Below, one piece after another: positions 16,759-25,433 of a DNA stretch of 64,000 nucleotides. The notes beneath the pieces are model-generated. The model ran no database searches and was not told the origin of the DNA. It saw nothing but the letters and a program-made list of their open reading frames with translations. Position numbers and translations under genes: made by a program. This DNA comes from DASSBG01 sp035699085 (GTDB lineage: Bacteria; Pseudomonadota; Gammaproteobacteria; Xanthomonadales; Rhodanobacteraceae): assembly GCA_035699085.1 (NCBI GenBank), contig DASSBG010000017.1, positions 25,201 through 89,200 of the forward strand, in the 5' to 3' direction. Each line of letters begins with the position of its first letter. The first letter of the stretch is position 1.

Positions 16759-17745
16759 ATGACGCCCCCCAAGCCGCCCGTACTGGTCGCCGATATCGGC
16801 GGCACCCATGCCCGTTTTGCGCTGGCGACGGGGCCGCACGGGCGGCTGCAGGTGGCGAGCGTGCGCCATTACGCCGTTGCGGACCACGCCAACGTCATCG
16901 ACGCGGCACGCCGCTATCTGGCCGAGGTGGCCGCCAGGCCGGGCCGCGCGGTCCTGTCGGCCGCCGGCCCGGTGGTCGGCGGCCGCGTGCGCTTCACCAA
17001 CCACGACTGGGTCATCGTTGCCGCCGACGTGGCCAGGGCGCTGGCGATCGACGAGGTGCGGCTGATCAATGATTTTGCCGCGTTGAGCATGGCGCTGCCA
17101 CGGCTGAAGCCCGCGCAGATCGAGATGCTCGGCTCGCTGGAAGCGCCGACCCCGGGTGCGCATCCGGAGCAGACATTCGCCGTTGCCGGCCCCGGCACCG
17201 GCCTGGGCGTCGGCGGCTTGCTGCGGCGCGGCGGCCAGTTCCACATCCTGCAGACAGAAGGCGGCCATGCCAGCTTCGCGCCCACCTCGGCGCTGCAGGT
17301 GGAGCTGTTGCGGCGGCTGCAGAAGCGTCTCGGCCACGTCTGCAACGAGGCGCTGGTCAGCGGGCCGGGGCTGCTGACCGTGTACCGCGAACTGGCCGAG
17401 ATCGAGGGTGTCGCCGCGGAGCGCAGCGCCCCCGAGCAGATCACGGAAGGCGCCAGCAACGGCGATGACGCACTGTGCGAGCAGGCGGTGCAGACCGTCT
17501 GCGCGGTGTTCGGCGCCGTTGCCGGGGACGTGGTGCTGGGGCTGGGCGCGTGGGACGGCATCTACCTCGGCGGCGGCTTGTCGCCGGTGCTGCTGCCGTG
17601 GCTGCACCAGGGCGGCTTCCGTCACCACTTCGAAGACAAGGGAGCGCGCCAGGACGTGCTTCACGACGTGCCGGTTGCGGTGATCACGGACACCGACGCC
17701 GGCCTTTACGGTGCCGCCGCGATGGCGGCCATCGGGGCGGCATGA
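16759..17745 (+). CDS. glk: Glucokinase
   Basis: Phosphorylates glucose with ATP. The 328-residue protein has the phosphate-binding LVADIGGTHARFAL near the N terminus, the catalytic INDFAALSMALP, the adenosine motif VAGPGTGLGVGGL, and QTEGGHASFAP. This is the Glk family rather than ROK. The ATG lies 51 bases from the divergent hemB start, so the two promoters must overlap or share control. An SPFH gene follows after about 220 bases. Confidence 0.94.
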   Translation: MTPPKPPVLVADIGGTHARFALATGPHGRLQVASVRHYAVADHANVIDAARRYLAEVAARPGRAVLSAAGPVVGGRVRFTNHDWVIVAADVARALAIDEVRLINDFAALSMALPRLKPAQIEMLGSLEAPTPGAHPEQTFAVAGPGTGLGVGGLLRRGGQFHILQTEGGHASFAPTSALQVELLRRLQKRLGHVCNEALVSGPGLLTVYRELAEIEGVAAERSAPEQITEGASNGDDALCEQAVQTVCAVFGAVAGDVVLGLGAWDGIYLGGGLSPVLLPWLHQGGFRHHFEDKGARQDVLHDVPVAVITDTDAGLYGAAAMAAIGAA

Positions 17746-17865
17746 CGCGTACCAGCTCCGGGCACGAAACTTGCTGCCCTTCCCAGCGTCGGCCAATGTT
17801 CCGTTTCGTGAACCCGCACACGCAAGTCGGTGAACAAAGCTGTCAAGGTTCAGCGCACGTTGCCA

Positions 17866-17886
17866 GAAGTTAAATTACAATTAATC
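17866..17886 (+). promoter_or_regulatory. A/T-rich promoter-like island upstream of the SPFH gene
   Basis: A run GAAGTTAAATTACAATTAAT stands out in the GC-rich background and holds a TACAAT (17876-17881). No -35 match is found at normal spacing. If used, transcription would start near 17888 and leave an 80-base leader before the SPFH ATG. The 220-base gap after glk contains nothing else I can support. Confidence 0.4.
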
Positions 17887-17966
17887 CCATGGACGTTCAA
17901 GTGACTGCGACCGATTCCTGATGAGCAAACGGATGTTGCGCCTATAACCAGTTGAAACGAAAGACC

Positions 17967-18443
17967 ATGTCTCTCCAAGCCGCTGCCCTCATCGTTGCCG
18001 CCCTCGCGCTGGTTTTGCTGACCAGCCTGCGGCGTATTCCGGAAGGTCAGGTGTACAGCGTCAGGCGCCGCGGGCGTCCGACGCGCCTGCTGCTGCCGGG
18101 GCTGCATTTCCTGCTGCCGCTGGTTGACCACATCACCCACAAGATCAGCCTGGCCGGCCACACGCTGCAGGTCGAGGAGCCGCTGCCGACGACCGGCGGT
18201 GTGGCCCGTATTGTCAAGGGCCTGGTGTATTGGCAGGTGCTGGAGCCGGACCGCGCCGACGCGGTCATAGACCGGGCCGACGAGCTGATCCTGCGCCGCG
18301 CCCTCGACGCCGTCTGCGCCATCGAGGACCCAAGCACGGAGCCGGGGCCGACGCGCAATGCGCGCCTCAAGCAGGCGCTGAACCAGAGCCTGCGGGCGCG
18401 CGGCATGCTGATCACCCGCGTCGATCTGAACGTCGCTGCCTGA
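17967..18443 (+). CDS. Short SPFH/band 7 domain membrane protein
   Basis: A 158-residue protein with an N-terminal membrane segment (residues 3-23) followed by RRIPEGQVYSVRRRGR and LLPGLHFLLPLVDHITHKIS, the start of a stomatin/prohibitin (SPFH) domain. It ends soon after the domain core and lacks the long coiled coil of stomatins, so it is about half the usual length. No frameshift is evident. It may scaffold a membrane microdomain or partner a protease; neither is shown. It precedes rsmG-parAB and has its own A/T-rich upstream region. The start is the ATG after AACGAAAGACC. Confidence 0.65.
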   Translation: MSLQAAALIVAALALVLLTSLRRIPEGQVYSVRRRGRPTRLLLPGLHFLLPLVDHITHKISLAGHTLQVEEPLPTTGGVARIVKGLVYWQVLEPDRADAVIDRADELILRRALDAVCAIEDPSTEPGPTRNARLKQALNQSLRARGMLITRVDLNVAA

Positions 18444-18540
18444 GCCGGGGAGAGGTCGCGTTTCTGCGCGTGTCCGCGCGCATTCCCATCAACGCATTGG
18501 CGCCGCGCGGCGCGCCACCGGTGGTACATTGCCGCTCTTT

Positions 18541-19188
18541 TTGACGCGGCCAGCCATCCTGTCTTCGCTCGAACATCAACTGGACGCGGGCATCGCCGCG
18601 TTGGGGCTGACGCTGCCGGGCGAGGCGACGACGCGGCTGCTGGCCTACCTGCGGCTGCTCGAGCGCTGGAACGCGCACTACAACCTGACTGCAGTGCGCG
18701 AACCGGCGCAGATGGTGACGCGCCACCTGCTCGATTCGCTGGCGGTGGCACCGCACGTTGACGGCGACACGCTGGCCGACCTCGGCGCCGGCGCCGGCCT
18801 CCCCGGGATCCCGCTGGCCATCGCCGCGCCGCAGCGCGCGGTGACACTGATCGATGCCAACGGCAAGAAGGCCCGCTTCATGCGCACGGCGCGGCGTGAG
18901 CTGGCGCTGGACAATGTCAGCGTGGTCGAGGCGCGGGTCGAGCAGGCCGAGGGCCGTTTCGACTGCATCGTCGCCCGCGCGTTCGCCAGCCTGCCACGGA
19001 TGCTGGCGCTCGGTGGCCACCTGCTGGCGCCCGGCGGACGCTGGCTGGCACTGAAGGGGCGCCTGCCCGAAGACGAAATTGCGGCGCTGCCCGCTGGCTT
19101 TCGCATCGACGGCACCGTATCTTTGTCTGTCCCGGGACTGAACGCCGAGCGCCACTTGCTGGTCATGAGCAAAGCACCCACCCAATGA
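18541..19188 (+). CDS. rsmG: 16S rRNA (guanine527-N7)-methyltransferase RsmG (GidB)
   Basis: Methylates G527 of 16S rRNA using SAM. About 215 residues with NAHYNLTAVREP, the SAM site DLGAGAGLPGIPLAI, and ARAFASLPRML. No ATG lies near the N terminus; TTG at 18541 (MTRPAILSSLEHQL) gives the family N terminus, and a TTG at 18529 is the alternative. A TACATT just upstream would give an almost leaderless transcript. The 3' end shares ATGA with parA. mnmG, the common partner elsewhere, is not present. Confidence 0.92.
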   Translation: MTRPAILSSLEHQLDAGIAALGLTLPGEATTRLLAYLRLLERWNAHYNLTAVREPAQMVTRHLLDSLAVAPHVDGDTLADLGAGAGLPGIPLAIAAPQRAVTLIDANGKKARFMRTARRELALDNVSVVEARVEQAEGRFDCIVARAFASLPRMLALGGHLLAPGGRWLALKGRLPEDEIAALPAGFRIDGTVSLSVPGLNAERHLLVMSKAPTQ

Positions 19189-19970
19189 CGCGCATCATCG
19201 CGGTCGCCAACCAGAAAGGCGGCGTCGGCAAGACCACCACCGCCGTCAACCTGGCCGCGGCGCTGGTCGAGACCGGCCGCAAGGTGCTGCTGGTCGACCT
19301 GGACCCGCAGGGCAATGCGACCATGGCCTCCGGCGTCGACAAGCGCGAGGCGCACCCCAACGGTTGCGAAGTGCTGCTGGAGGAAGCGCCGATCACGGAC
19401 GCGATCCGCCGCACCGAAGCCGGCTACGACTTGCTTCCCGGCGACCGCGACCTGACCGCCGCTGAGCTGAAATTGATGGACGCGCTGGCACGCGAGACGC
19501 GCCTCAAGGAGCAACTGGCGAAAGTTGCTTCCCGCTACCAGGTGATCCTGGTCGATTGCCCGCCGTCGCTGCACCTGCTGACGCTCAACGCGCTGACGGC
19601 CGCCGATGGCGTGCTGATTCCGGTGCAGTGCGAGTATTTCGCGCTCGAGGGGCTGACCTCGCTGCTCGACACCGTCAAGGCGGTGCGCCAGCGGCTCAAC
19701 CCGAAGCTTCAGATTGAAGGATTGCTGCGGACCATGTTCGACGTCCGCAACAACCTGGGCAACGACGTTTCGGCGCAGCTGGGCAAGCACTTCGGCGACA
19801 AGCTGCTGCGCAGCATCATCCCGCGCAATGTGCGGTTGGCCGAGGCACCCAGCCACGGCCAACCGATCACGCTGTACGACCGCACTTCGCGCGGTGCCAT
19901 TGCCTACCTTGGCCTGGCCGGCGAAATGATCCGCCGCGAGAGCGTGGCGACGGTCGCCAGCGCACCCTGA
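19185..19970 (+). CDS. parA: Chromosome partitioning ATPase ParA (Soj)
   Basis: A 261-residue deviant Walker ATPase that moves the replication origin region with ParB. It has NQKGGVGKTTTAVNLA, the VDLDPQGNATMASG block, and DCPPSLHLLTLNAL. The short form without an N-terminal helix-turn-helix is the chromosomal type. It overlaps rsmG (ATGA), and parB follows after 11 bases. An rsmG-parA-parB order is typical of loci near the origin of replication. Confidence 0.95.
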   Translation: MTRIIAVANQKGGVGKTTTAVNLAAALVETGRKVLLVDLDPQGNATMASGVDKREAHPNGCEVLLEEAPITDAIRRTEAGYDLLPGDRDLTAAELKLMDALARETRLKEQLAKVASRYQVILVDCPPSLHLLTLNALTAADGVLIPVQCEYFALEGLTSLLDTVKAVRQRLNPKLQIEGLLRTMFDVRNNLGNDVSAQLGKHFGDKLLRSIIPRNVRLAEAPSHGQPITLYDRTSRGAIAYLGLAGEMIRRESVATVASAP

Positions 19971-19981
19971 GGACGCATTTG

Positions 19982-20863
19982 ATGGCAGGCAAACGACGTG
20001 GATTGGGCTCGCGCGATCTCGACGCGCTGCTGGGCGGCGGCGACCGCGGCAGTGCCGCCGGCGATGCCGGCGACGAGGGCGAGCTGCGCAACCTGCCGGT
20101 GACGGCGATCCAGCCCGGGCCGTGGCAGCCGCGCCGCCACTGGGACGAGCAGCGGCTGGCCGAACTGGCGGCCTCGATCAAGTCGCAGGGGCTGATCCAG
20201 CCGCTGGTGGTGCGCGCCATCGACGGCGGCCGCTTCGAGCTGATCGCCGGCGAGCGCCGCTGGCGCGCCGCGCGGCAAGCCGGGCTGGACGAGGTGCAGG
20301 CGCTGGTCAAGGTGGTCAGCGACCGCGCTGTGCCGGCGATGGCGCTGATCGAGAACATCCAGCGCGAGAACCTCACCGCGCTGGAGGAGGCGCAGGCGCT
20401 GCAGCGCCTGATCGGCGAATTCGACATGACCCACCAGCAGGCCGCCGACGCCGTCGGCCGTTCGCGCGCCGCAGTCAGCAATTTGCTGCGGCTGCTGGAG
20501 TTGCCGGACGCGGTGGCCAGGATGCTCGACCAGGGCCAGCTGGAGATGGGCCACGCCCGTTGCCTGCTGACCCTGCCGGCCGAGACCGCCACGGCGCTGG
20601 CCCGCGAGACCGTCGCCAGGGGCTGGTCGGTGCGCGAGCTGGAGCAGGCCGCGCGGCGCGCGCCGCGTGGCGGAAAGCGCAAGGCCGGCGGCGGCCGCGC
20701 CCGCGACCCGGACGTGGCGGCGCTGGAACGCGAACTTTCCGAGACGCTTGCCACCGGCGTCAGCCTGGTCGCCGGCCGCGGCGGCCGCGGCAAGCTGGTC
20801 ATCCAGTACCACAACCCCGACCAGCTCGAAGGCGTCCTCGACCGGCTGCGCGGCAACACCTGA
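19982..20863 (+). CDS. parB: Chromosome partitioning protein ParB (Spo0J)
   Basis: A 293-residue CTP-dependent DNA clamp that loads at parS and stimulates ParA. The N terminus MAGKRRGLGSRDLDALLGG is the ParA-interaction region. The CTP-binding GERRWRAARQAGL follows at residue 90, then ENIQRENLTALEEA, a helix-turn-helix (TDTHQQAADAVG-like, IGEFDMTHQQAADAV), and a C-terminal dimer domain. A TTG directly before the ATG is not needed. No parS site with the usual TTTCACGTGAAA core was noticed in this window. Confidence 0.95.
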   Translation: MAGKRRGLGSRDLDALLGGGDRGSAAGDAGDEGELRNLPVTAIQPGPWQPRRHWDEQRLAELAASIKSQGLIQPLVVRAIDGGRFELIAGERRWRAARQAGLDEVQALVKVVSDRAVPAMALIENIQRENLTALEEAQALQRLIGEFDMTHQQAADAVGRSRAAVSNLLRLLELPDAVARMLDQGQLEMGHARCLLTLPAETATALARETVARGWSVRELEQAARRAPRGGKRKAGGGRARDPDVAALERELSETLATGVSLVAGRGGRGKLVIQYHNPDQLEGVLDRLRGNT

Positions 20864-20875
20864 GATCGCCGGCGT

Positions 20876-20904
20876 CTGACGCGGCGGGTGGCATCGGCGA
20901 TAAT
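20876..20904 (+). promoter_or_regulatory. Sigma70-type promoter of the GT2 gene
   Basis: CTGACG and GATAAT are separated by exactly 17 bases, 33 bases before the glycosyltransferase ATG. It lies in the short gap after parB, so this gene can be transcribed apart from parAB. Confidence 0.6.
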
Positions 20905-20936
20905 GCGGGGCCGACTGCTGGCCGCAGGACCCCGTG

Positions 20937-21659
20937 ATGCCCGAACTTGCCGTCGTAGTGCCCGTGTTTGACGAGCGCGACAACATCCCGCCGCTGCTCG
21001 ACGAGATCGCGCAGGCGCTCGATGGCCTGTGCGACTACGAGGTCATCTACGTCGATGACGCCAGCCGCGACGACAGCCTCGACGTGCTGCGCGCGGCGCA
21101 GGCGCGCCAGCCGCGGCTGCGGGTGCTGCACCACGCGCGCCAGAGCGGCCAAAGCACGGCGCTGTGGCACGGTATACGCGCCGCGCGTGCGCCATGGATC
21201 GCGACCCTGGACGGTGACGGCCAAAACGACCCCGCGGACATCCCCAAGCTGTGGGCGGCACGCGAGGCCTCGCCGGAGGTGCGGCTGTTTGCCGGCTGGC
21301 GGGTGAACCGCCGCGACAGCTTCAACAAGCGCATCTCCTCGAAGGTCGCCAACGCCGTGCGCTCGCGCCTGCTGCGCGACGGCACGCCGGATACCGGGTG
21401 CGGCCTGAAGCTTTTTTCGCGCGAGACCTTCCTGCGCCTGCCGTACTTCGACCACATGCACCGCTACCTGCCGGCACTGGTGCGGCGCGCCGGCTTCGCG
21501 GTCAAGAGCGTGCCGGTAAACCACCGGCCTCGCACCCGAGGCCAATCCAAATACGGGATGTGGGGGCGCTTGTGGGTCGGCCTCGCCGATCTGCGCGGGG
21601 TCGCCTGGCTGGCGCGCCGCGCCAGCGTCACCGAGGTCGAGGAGCTGCCGCCCGGCTGA
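20937..21659 (+). CDS. Family 2 glycosyltransferase, dolichol-phosphate mannosyltransferase type
   Basis: About 240 residues with an N-terminal GT-A fold: LAVVVPVFDERDNIPPLL, YVDDASRDDSLDVL and the metal-binding DGDGQNDPADIP. A DTGCGLKLFSRETF segment follows, then the C-terminal RTRGQSKYG. No membrane helices are seen. It resembles enzymes that load a polyprenyl phosphate with a sugar for envelope glycan or lipid A modification. The acceptor is unknown. ATG at 20937 is preferred over the overlapping GTG three bases earlier. The 190-base gap after it holds a palindromic repeat and no gene. Confidence 0.85.
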   Translation: MPELAVVVPVFDERDNIPPLLDEIAQALDGLCDYEVIYVDDASRDDSLDVLRAAQARQPRLRVLHHARQSGQSTALWHGIRAARAPWIATLDGDGQNDPADIPKLWAAREASPEVRLFAGWRVNRRDSFNKRISSKVANAVRSRLLRDGTPDTGCGLKLFSRETFLRLPYFDHMHRYLPALVRRAGFAVKSVPVNHRPRTRGQSKYGMWGRLWVGLADLRGVAWLARRASVTEVEELPPG

Positions 21660-21815
21660 GGGAAGCGGTTTGATGCGGATGGACGTCGTTCGGAATGCCG
21701 GTCAACACCGATACGGCAACAAGCGAAGCGCATCAGGTGACCGGCCAGGGCAACAGCGTCGGCGGTACGCGGAGCGATGCTTGCGCACGTGGGCCGGGCC
21801 GAGCGCTTCGCCACG

Positions 21816-21843
21816 CCGGGTCAGCCCGCAGGCCGCAACCCGG
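21816..21843. repeat. CCGGGT...ACCCGG palindromic repeat, copy 3
   Basis: The reverse complement reads CGGGTTGCGGCC-TGCGGGC-TGACCCG, nearly the same as the element at 10980-11009. It ends 8 bases beyond the stop of the ankyrin gene, between two convergent genes. Confidence 0.5.
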
Positions 21844-21851
21844 CAGCATCG

Positions 21852-24800
21852 TCACTCCGGCAGCGCCGCGCCGCGCAGTGGCACGACGCGCGGCCGCGGC
21901 GCCGACAGCTCGCGCGCCAGGTCCACATAGCCGAGGAGGCTGGCCACTTCGGTGGCGCGGCGCTGGCGGCAGTCGCGGGCCTCGCGGTTGGCGCCGCGTG
22001 CCAGCAGCAGCCGCGCCGGCACCAGCAACGCATGCATCGCGCAAGCGTGCAGCGGGCTGACGCCACGCTGGTCAGCCGCGTTGATGGGCGCGCCGGCGTC
22101 CAGCAACACCGGCAGCAGGGCGCCGAGATGGGTGGCGTCGCAGGGGCTGCCGGGGCCGGCGTGGGCGCCGAGCATGAAAAGCAGCGGGCTGGCGCCGCCG
22201 CTGTCGCGCGCGTCGGCGCGGGCACCGTGCGCCAGCAGCAGGTCCAGCAGGCGGCGGCCGGCCAGGCTGTCGTCGCTGCCGAAGCAGTACTGGCAGGCGG
22301 CATGCAAGGCGCCGCGCCCGCGCTCGTCGACTGCCTGGATGTCGGCGCCCGCCTCCAGCAGCAGCTCCGCGACCGGCGCCAGGCCCAGCGCACAGGCAAC
22401 CAGCAGGGCGGTCGCGCCGCCGCGCAGCCGCTGGTCCAGCGGCGCGCCCTGGGCGACCAGCAGGCGCACCAGGTCTGCTTGCCGCGCGCTGATCGCCGCC
22501 GACAGCGGCGTGGCGCCACTGGCGGTGGTCTGCGCGGGATCGGCGCCCGCCGCCAGCAGCACCCGCGCCGTCTCGGCATGGCCGCCGCCGCAGGCGCGCA
22601 GCAGGGCGCTGGCGCCTTGCGCATCCCGGGTATCGACGGCAAAGCCGAACTGCAGCAGCCGCTCGACCGCGGCGGCGTCGCCAACGCAGGCCGCGGCCGG
22701 CAGGTCGGTCGCGCGCAGACGCCGCCCCGGCAGTGGCCAAGTCGACCACCGCAGCCACTGCGCCAGCGCCTGCTCGTCCCGTGCCAGCGCAAGTCCCAGC
22801 GGCGTCTCGCCATTGGCGGCGGCGGCCTCCGGGTCGGCACCGTGGCGCAGCAGGTTGCGCAACATCGGCAGCGCGATGCCCGGGTCGTGGCGCAAGGCAA
22901 GGTGCAGCGGCGTCTGGCCCTCGCGGTCGCGCACGTTGGGATCGCAGCCACGCTCAAGCAGCAGCGCCAAGGTGACCCCAAGGCCGCCGGCGGCCGCGTG
23001 GTGCAAAGGCGTCATGCCGGTGGCGTCGGCACCAAAGGGATCGCCGCCGCCGTCCAGCAGCAGCGGTACCAGCGCGGCGCCCTCGGCCGCGCCGCCCAGG
23101 CCGGCCAGCGCGCGAGCCAGGCCGCCGGCGCCGGCAGGTGTCGCGCCGGCCAGCAGCACGTCGTGTATCGCCGACACCGCCTGCGGCAGGCACTCGTACA
23201 AGGCGTCCAGCAGCCGCCGACCGTCCTCGCCGTGGGCTTCGGCCTGAAGCCCGTGGTCGAGCAGCCAGCGGCGCGCGGCAGCGTGGTCGTCATCAGCCAG
23301 CGCAAGGTAAAGGCCGGCCAGCGTCGCCTGCGGCCAGTCGCGCACGCAGCGGCGAAAACCGGAAACCGCAGCCCAGTGGCCAAAGCGCAGCGCGTCCAGC
23401 AGGTGCGCCGGGTCGTCTGCCCCCGGCTCCGGCTGCAGGTCGTCACAATGACTGGCAGGCAGCGGCGTGGCCGGGTCGAGCACCGCGACCAGGTTCCAGC
23501 GCCCCGCGCCGGCGGCGTGGTCGATGGCGCTGCGTCCGTCGCTGCCGCGTGCCTGCGGGTCGGCGCCCAGCGCCAGCAGCGCGCGCACCGTGTCGATGCC
23601 GGCGCGCGGCGACTGGCAGGCCAGTGCCAGTGCGTCGCGGCCGTGGATGTCGCGCGGCGCTGTGGCCGGCTGGTGGCTCGCCAGTGCCGCGATCACGGCG
23701 TTGGCGCCGGCCCGCGCGGCCTCCATCAGCGCGGTGGTGCCGTGGCGGTCGGCCAGGTCGGCGCTGGCGCCGGCGGCCAGCAGCACGCTGGCGATCTGCG
23801 CGTGGCCCTCCAATGCGGCGACCATCAGCGCTGTGCGGCCGAGGCTGTCGCGGGCATCGACCCTGGCCTTGTGGCGCAGCAGCAGCTCGACGCCTTGCGG
23901 GCTGTCCTCGGCACCGCCGGCCGCGGCAACGATCACGGGTGCGCCGCCCGGCGGTTCGAGCTGTGCGCCTCGCCCCAGCAGGAACGCGACCAGCGGCCCG
24001 TTGCCCGCACGACAAGCCATCGCCAGCGGCGTCTGCCCGGCGCGGTTCAGCGCATCGATGGCGGCCTGCGCGTCCAGCAGCATCGCGGCGACGTCGGCCT
24101 GGCGGCTCAGCGCCGCCCAGTGCAGCGGCGTGTTGCCATCGGCATCGGCGACCCGCGGGTCGGCACCATTGGTCAACAGTGTCAGTACCGCCTCGGGGCG
24201 GCCATGGACGCTGTCGCGGGTTGCCGCCAGCAGCGGGGGCAGCGCGTCCTGGCCGCCCCGCAGATCGGCGCCGCGGGCAATCAGCGCGCGCAGCAGCCGG
24301 GTATCCGGCAGCAGTGTCGCCAGCACCAGCGCGGAGCGGCGGTCACGCTCGCCGGGCGCCGGCCGCGCGTCGGCGTCGGCACCCGCGGCAAGCAGCGCCA
24401 GCGCGCGGTCACACTCGCCGTTGCGCGCGGCCTCGACCAGCGCCGCCTCGCGCGCGCCGGGCCGGGTCTCCTCCGGCTCCAGGGTGAAGTTGCGGGGCGC
24501 CGGGGTGCTCGCGGCGGGCGGCGCGAGGCGCTGCCCCAGCGGCCCGCGCGCGCCGCCGCGGCGTTCGACCGCGGCGCAGGCGCGCAGCAACAGCAGGCCG
24601 GCCGGCGCCAGCACCAGCGCGTAACCGAGCGTCGCCGGCAGCAGCCAGGCCGTTGGCAGCAGCGGGGTCAGGCCCGCCAGGCTGAGCGCGGCCAGGGCCA
24701 GCACCAGCAGGCAGGCCGCCGCCGGCAGGCCGCGGCCGAACAGCACCTCCGGCTCGCCCGTCAGCCGCAGGCCGTGGCGGACCACGGCGCGCAGAGCCGC

Positions 24801-25220
24801 GGCCGGCCGCCCGCAGGCGTGCCCGGCGAACAGCAGCGCAAACAGTGGCCAGGTGCGCCACAGCACCGCCAGCGCCAGCACCAGCGCCACCGACAGCAGC
24901 AGCGAGCCGCCGAGCGACGGCGCCTGCGCCAGCGCGGCCAGCGGCAACGCCGTCAACAGCCAGACGCAGGCGCAGAAGGCGGCGCTGGCCAGCAGGTGGG
25001 CGAGGCTGCGCAACGCCAACGTGCCGGCGGCCGACGCTGGCCGCGCCAGTGCCGCCATCACCAGGGTCTGTGCCAGCAGCAGCGGGGCCAGCCGCCAGGG
25101 CGCGTAGACCCAGGCTGAAGCGATCGCGACCAGCGTGCCGGCCAGTCCCAGGGCGAGGGCGATGGGCAGCGACAGCGGCGGGAATCTCGAATCCGGCGAT
25201 TCTGGCGCGATCTTCGGCAT
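21852..25220 (-). CDS. Large ankyrin-repeat protein with N-terminal membrane domain
   Basis: A 1122-residue protein. Residues 15-210 hold about six hydrophobic segments. From about residue 240 to the end there are roughly twenty ankyrin repeats (for example DGNTPLHWAALSRQADVAAM, GQTPLHLALRHD, GMTPLHHAAAGG and GVSPLHACAMHALL), interrupted near the middle by a less regular stretch. Ankyrin repeats bind proteins; the partner is unknown. Similar proteins with a membrane domain occur as single genes in Xanthomonadales. The ATG at 25220 (MPKIAPESPDS) is chosen; upstream in-frame residues are rich in Arg and His and show no homology. The gene stands alone, divergent from fadL. There are no frame breaks. 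Confidence 0.85.
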   Translation of the reverse strand: MPKIAPESPDSRFPPLSLPIALALGLAGTLVAIASAWVYAPWRLAPLLLAQTLVMAALARPASAAGTLALRSLAHLLASAAFCACVWLLTALPLAALAQAPSLGGSLLLSVALVLALAVLWRTWPLFALLFAGHACGRPAAALRAVVRHGLRLTGEPEVLFGRGLPAAACLLVLALAALSLAGLTPLLPTAWLLPATLGYALVLAPAGLLLLRACAAVERRGGARGPLGQRLAPPAASTPAPRNFTLEPEETRPGAREAALVEAARNGECDRALALLAAGADADARPAPGERDRRSALVLATLLPDTRLLRALIARGADLRGGQDALPPLLAATRDSVHGRPEAVLTLLTNGADPRVADADGNTPLHWAALSRQADVAAMLLDAQAAIDALNRAGQTPLAMACRAGNGPLVAFLLGRGAQLEPPGGAPVIVAAAGGAEDSPQGVELLLRHKARVDARDSLGRTALMVAALEGHAQIASVLLAAGASADLADRHGTTALMEAARAGANAVIAALASHQPATAPRDIHGRDALALACQSPRAGIDTVRALLALGADPQARGSDGRSAIDHAAGAGRWNLVAVLDPATPLPASHCDDLQPEPGADDPAHLLDALRFGHWAAVSGFRRCVRDWPQATLAGLYLALADDDHAAARRWLLDHGLQAEAHGEDGRRLLDALYECLPQAVSAIHDVLLAGATPAGAGGLARALAGLGGAAEGAALVPLLLDGGGDPFGADATGMTPLHHAAAGGLGVTLALLLERGCDPNVRDREGQTPLHLALRHDPGIALPMLRNLLRHGADPEAAAANGETPLGLALARDEQALAQWLRWSTWPLPGRRLRATDLPAAACVGDAAAVERLLQFGFAVDTRDAQGASALLRACGGGHAETARVLLAAGADPAQTTASGATPLSAAISARQADLVRLLVAQGAPLDQRLRGGATALLVACALGLAPVAELLLEAGADIQAVDERGRGALHAACQYCFGSDDSLAGRRLLDLLLAHGARADARDSGGASPLLFMLGAHAGPGSPCDATHLGALLPVLLDAGAPINAADQRGVSPLHACAMHALLVPARLLLARGANREARDCRQRRATEVASLLGYVDLARELSAPRPRVVPLRGAALPE

Positions 25221-25377
25221 GCGTCGGGCGCGGGGCAGGTCTGCCGGCAGTATACGGAGGCCGGCGCGGGCCGTGTGAACAGCCTTGGCCCTCGCGCCGC
25301 CCGCCACGGCGTGTTGCGCGTGCACTTGCATCCGCTTGCGGCTGCGTTCAAAGTGATGCCCGCGGACTTCCAAACGA

Positions 25378-25407
25378 ACGTATGAATCGGTCGTTGATTC
25401 AGTACGT
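25378..25407. promoter_or_regulatory. Inverted repeat upstream of fadL, likely operator
   Basis: ACGTATGAATC is mirrored by GATTCAGTACGT across 7 bases, with one extra base in the right arm. It ends 26 bases before the fadL ATG. Fatty-acid genes are often repressed by TetR- or GntR-type regulators that bind such palindromes, so an operator is plausible. It could instead be a leader hairpin. The rest of the 213-base gap shows no gene. Confidence 0.45.
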
Positions 25408-25433
25408 CACAAGCCCATCCAGGAGCGATATCC

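Noticed and set aside
17805..17822. A TTTCGTGAAC string near parAB considered as a parS site
   Set aside because: It is not a full palindrome and does not match the TTTCACGTGAAA core.
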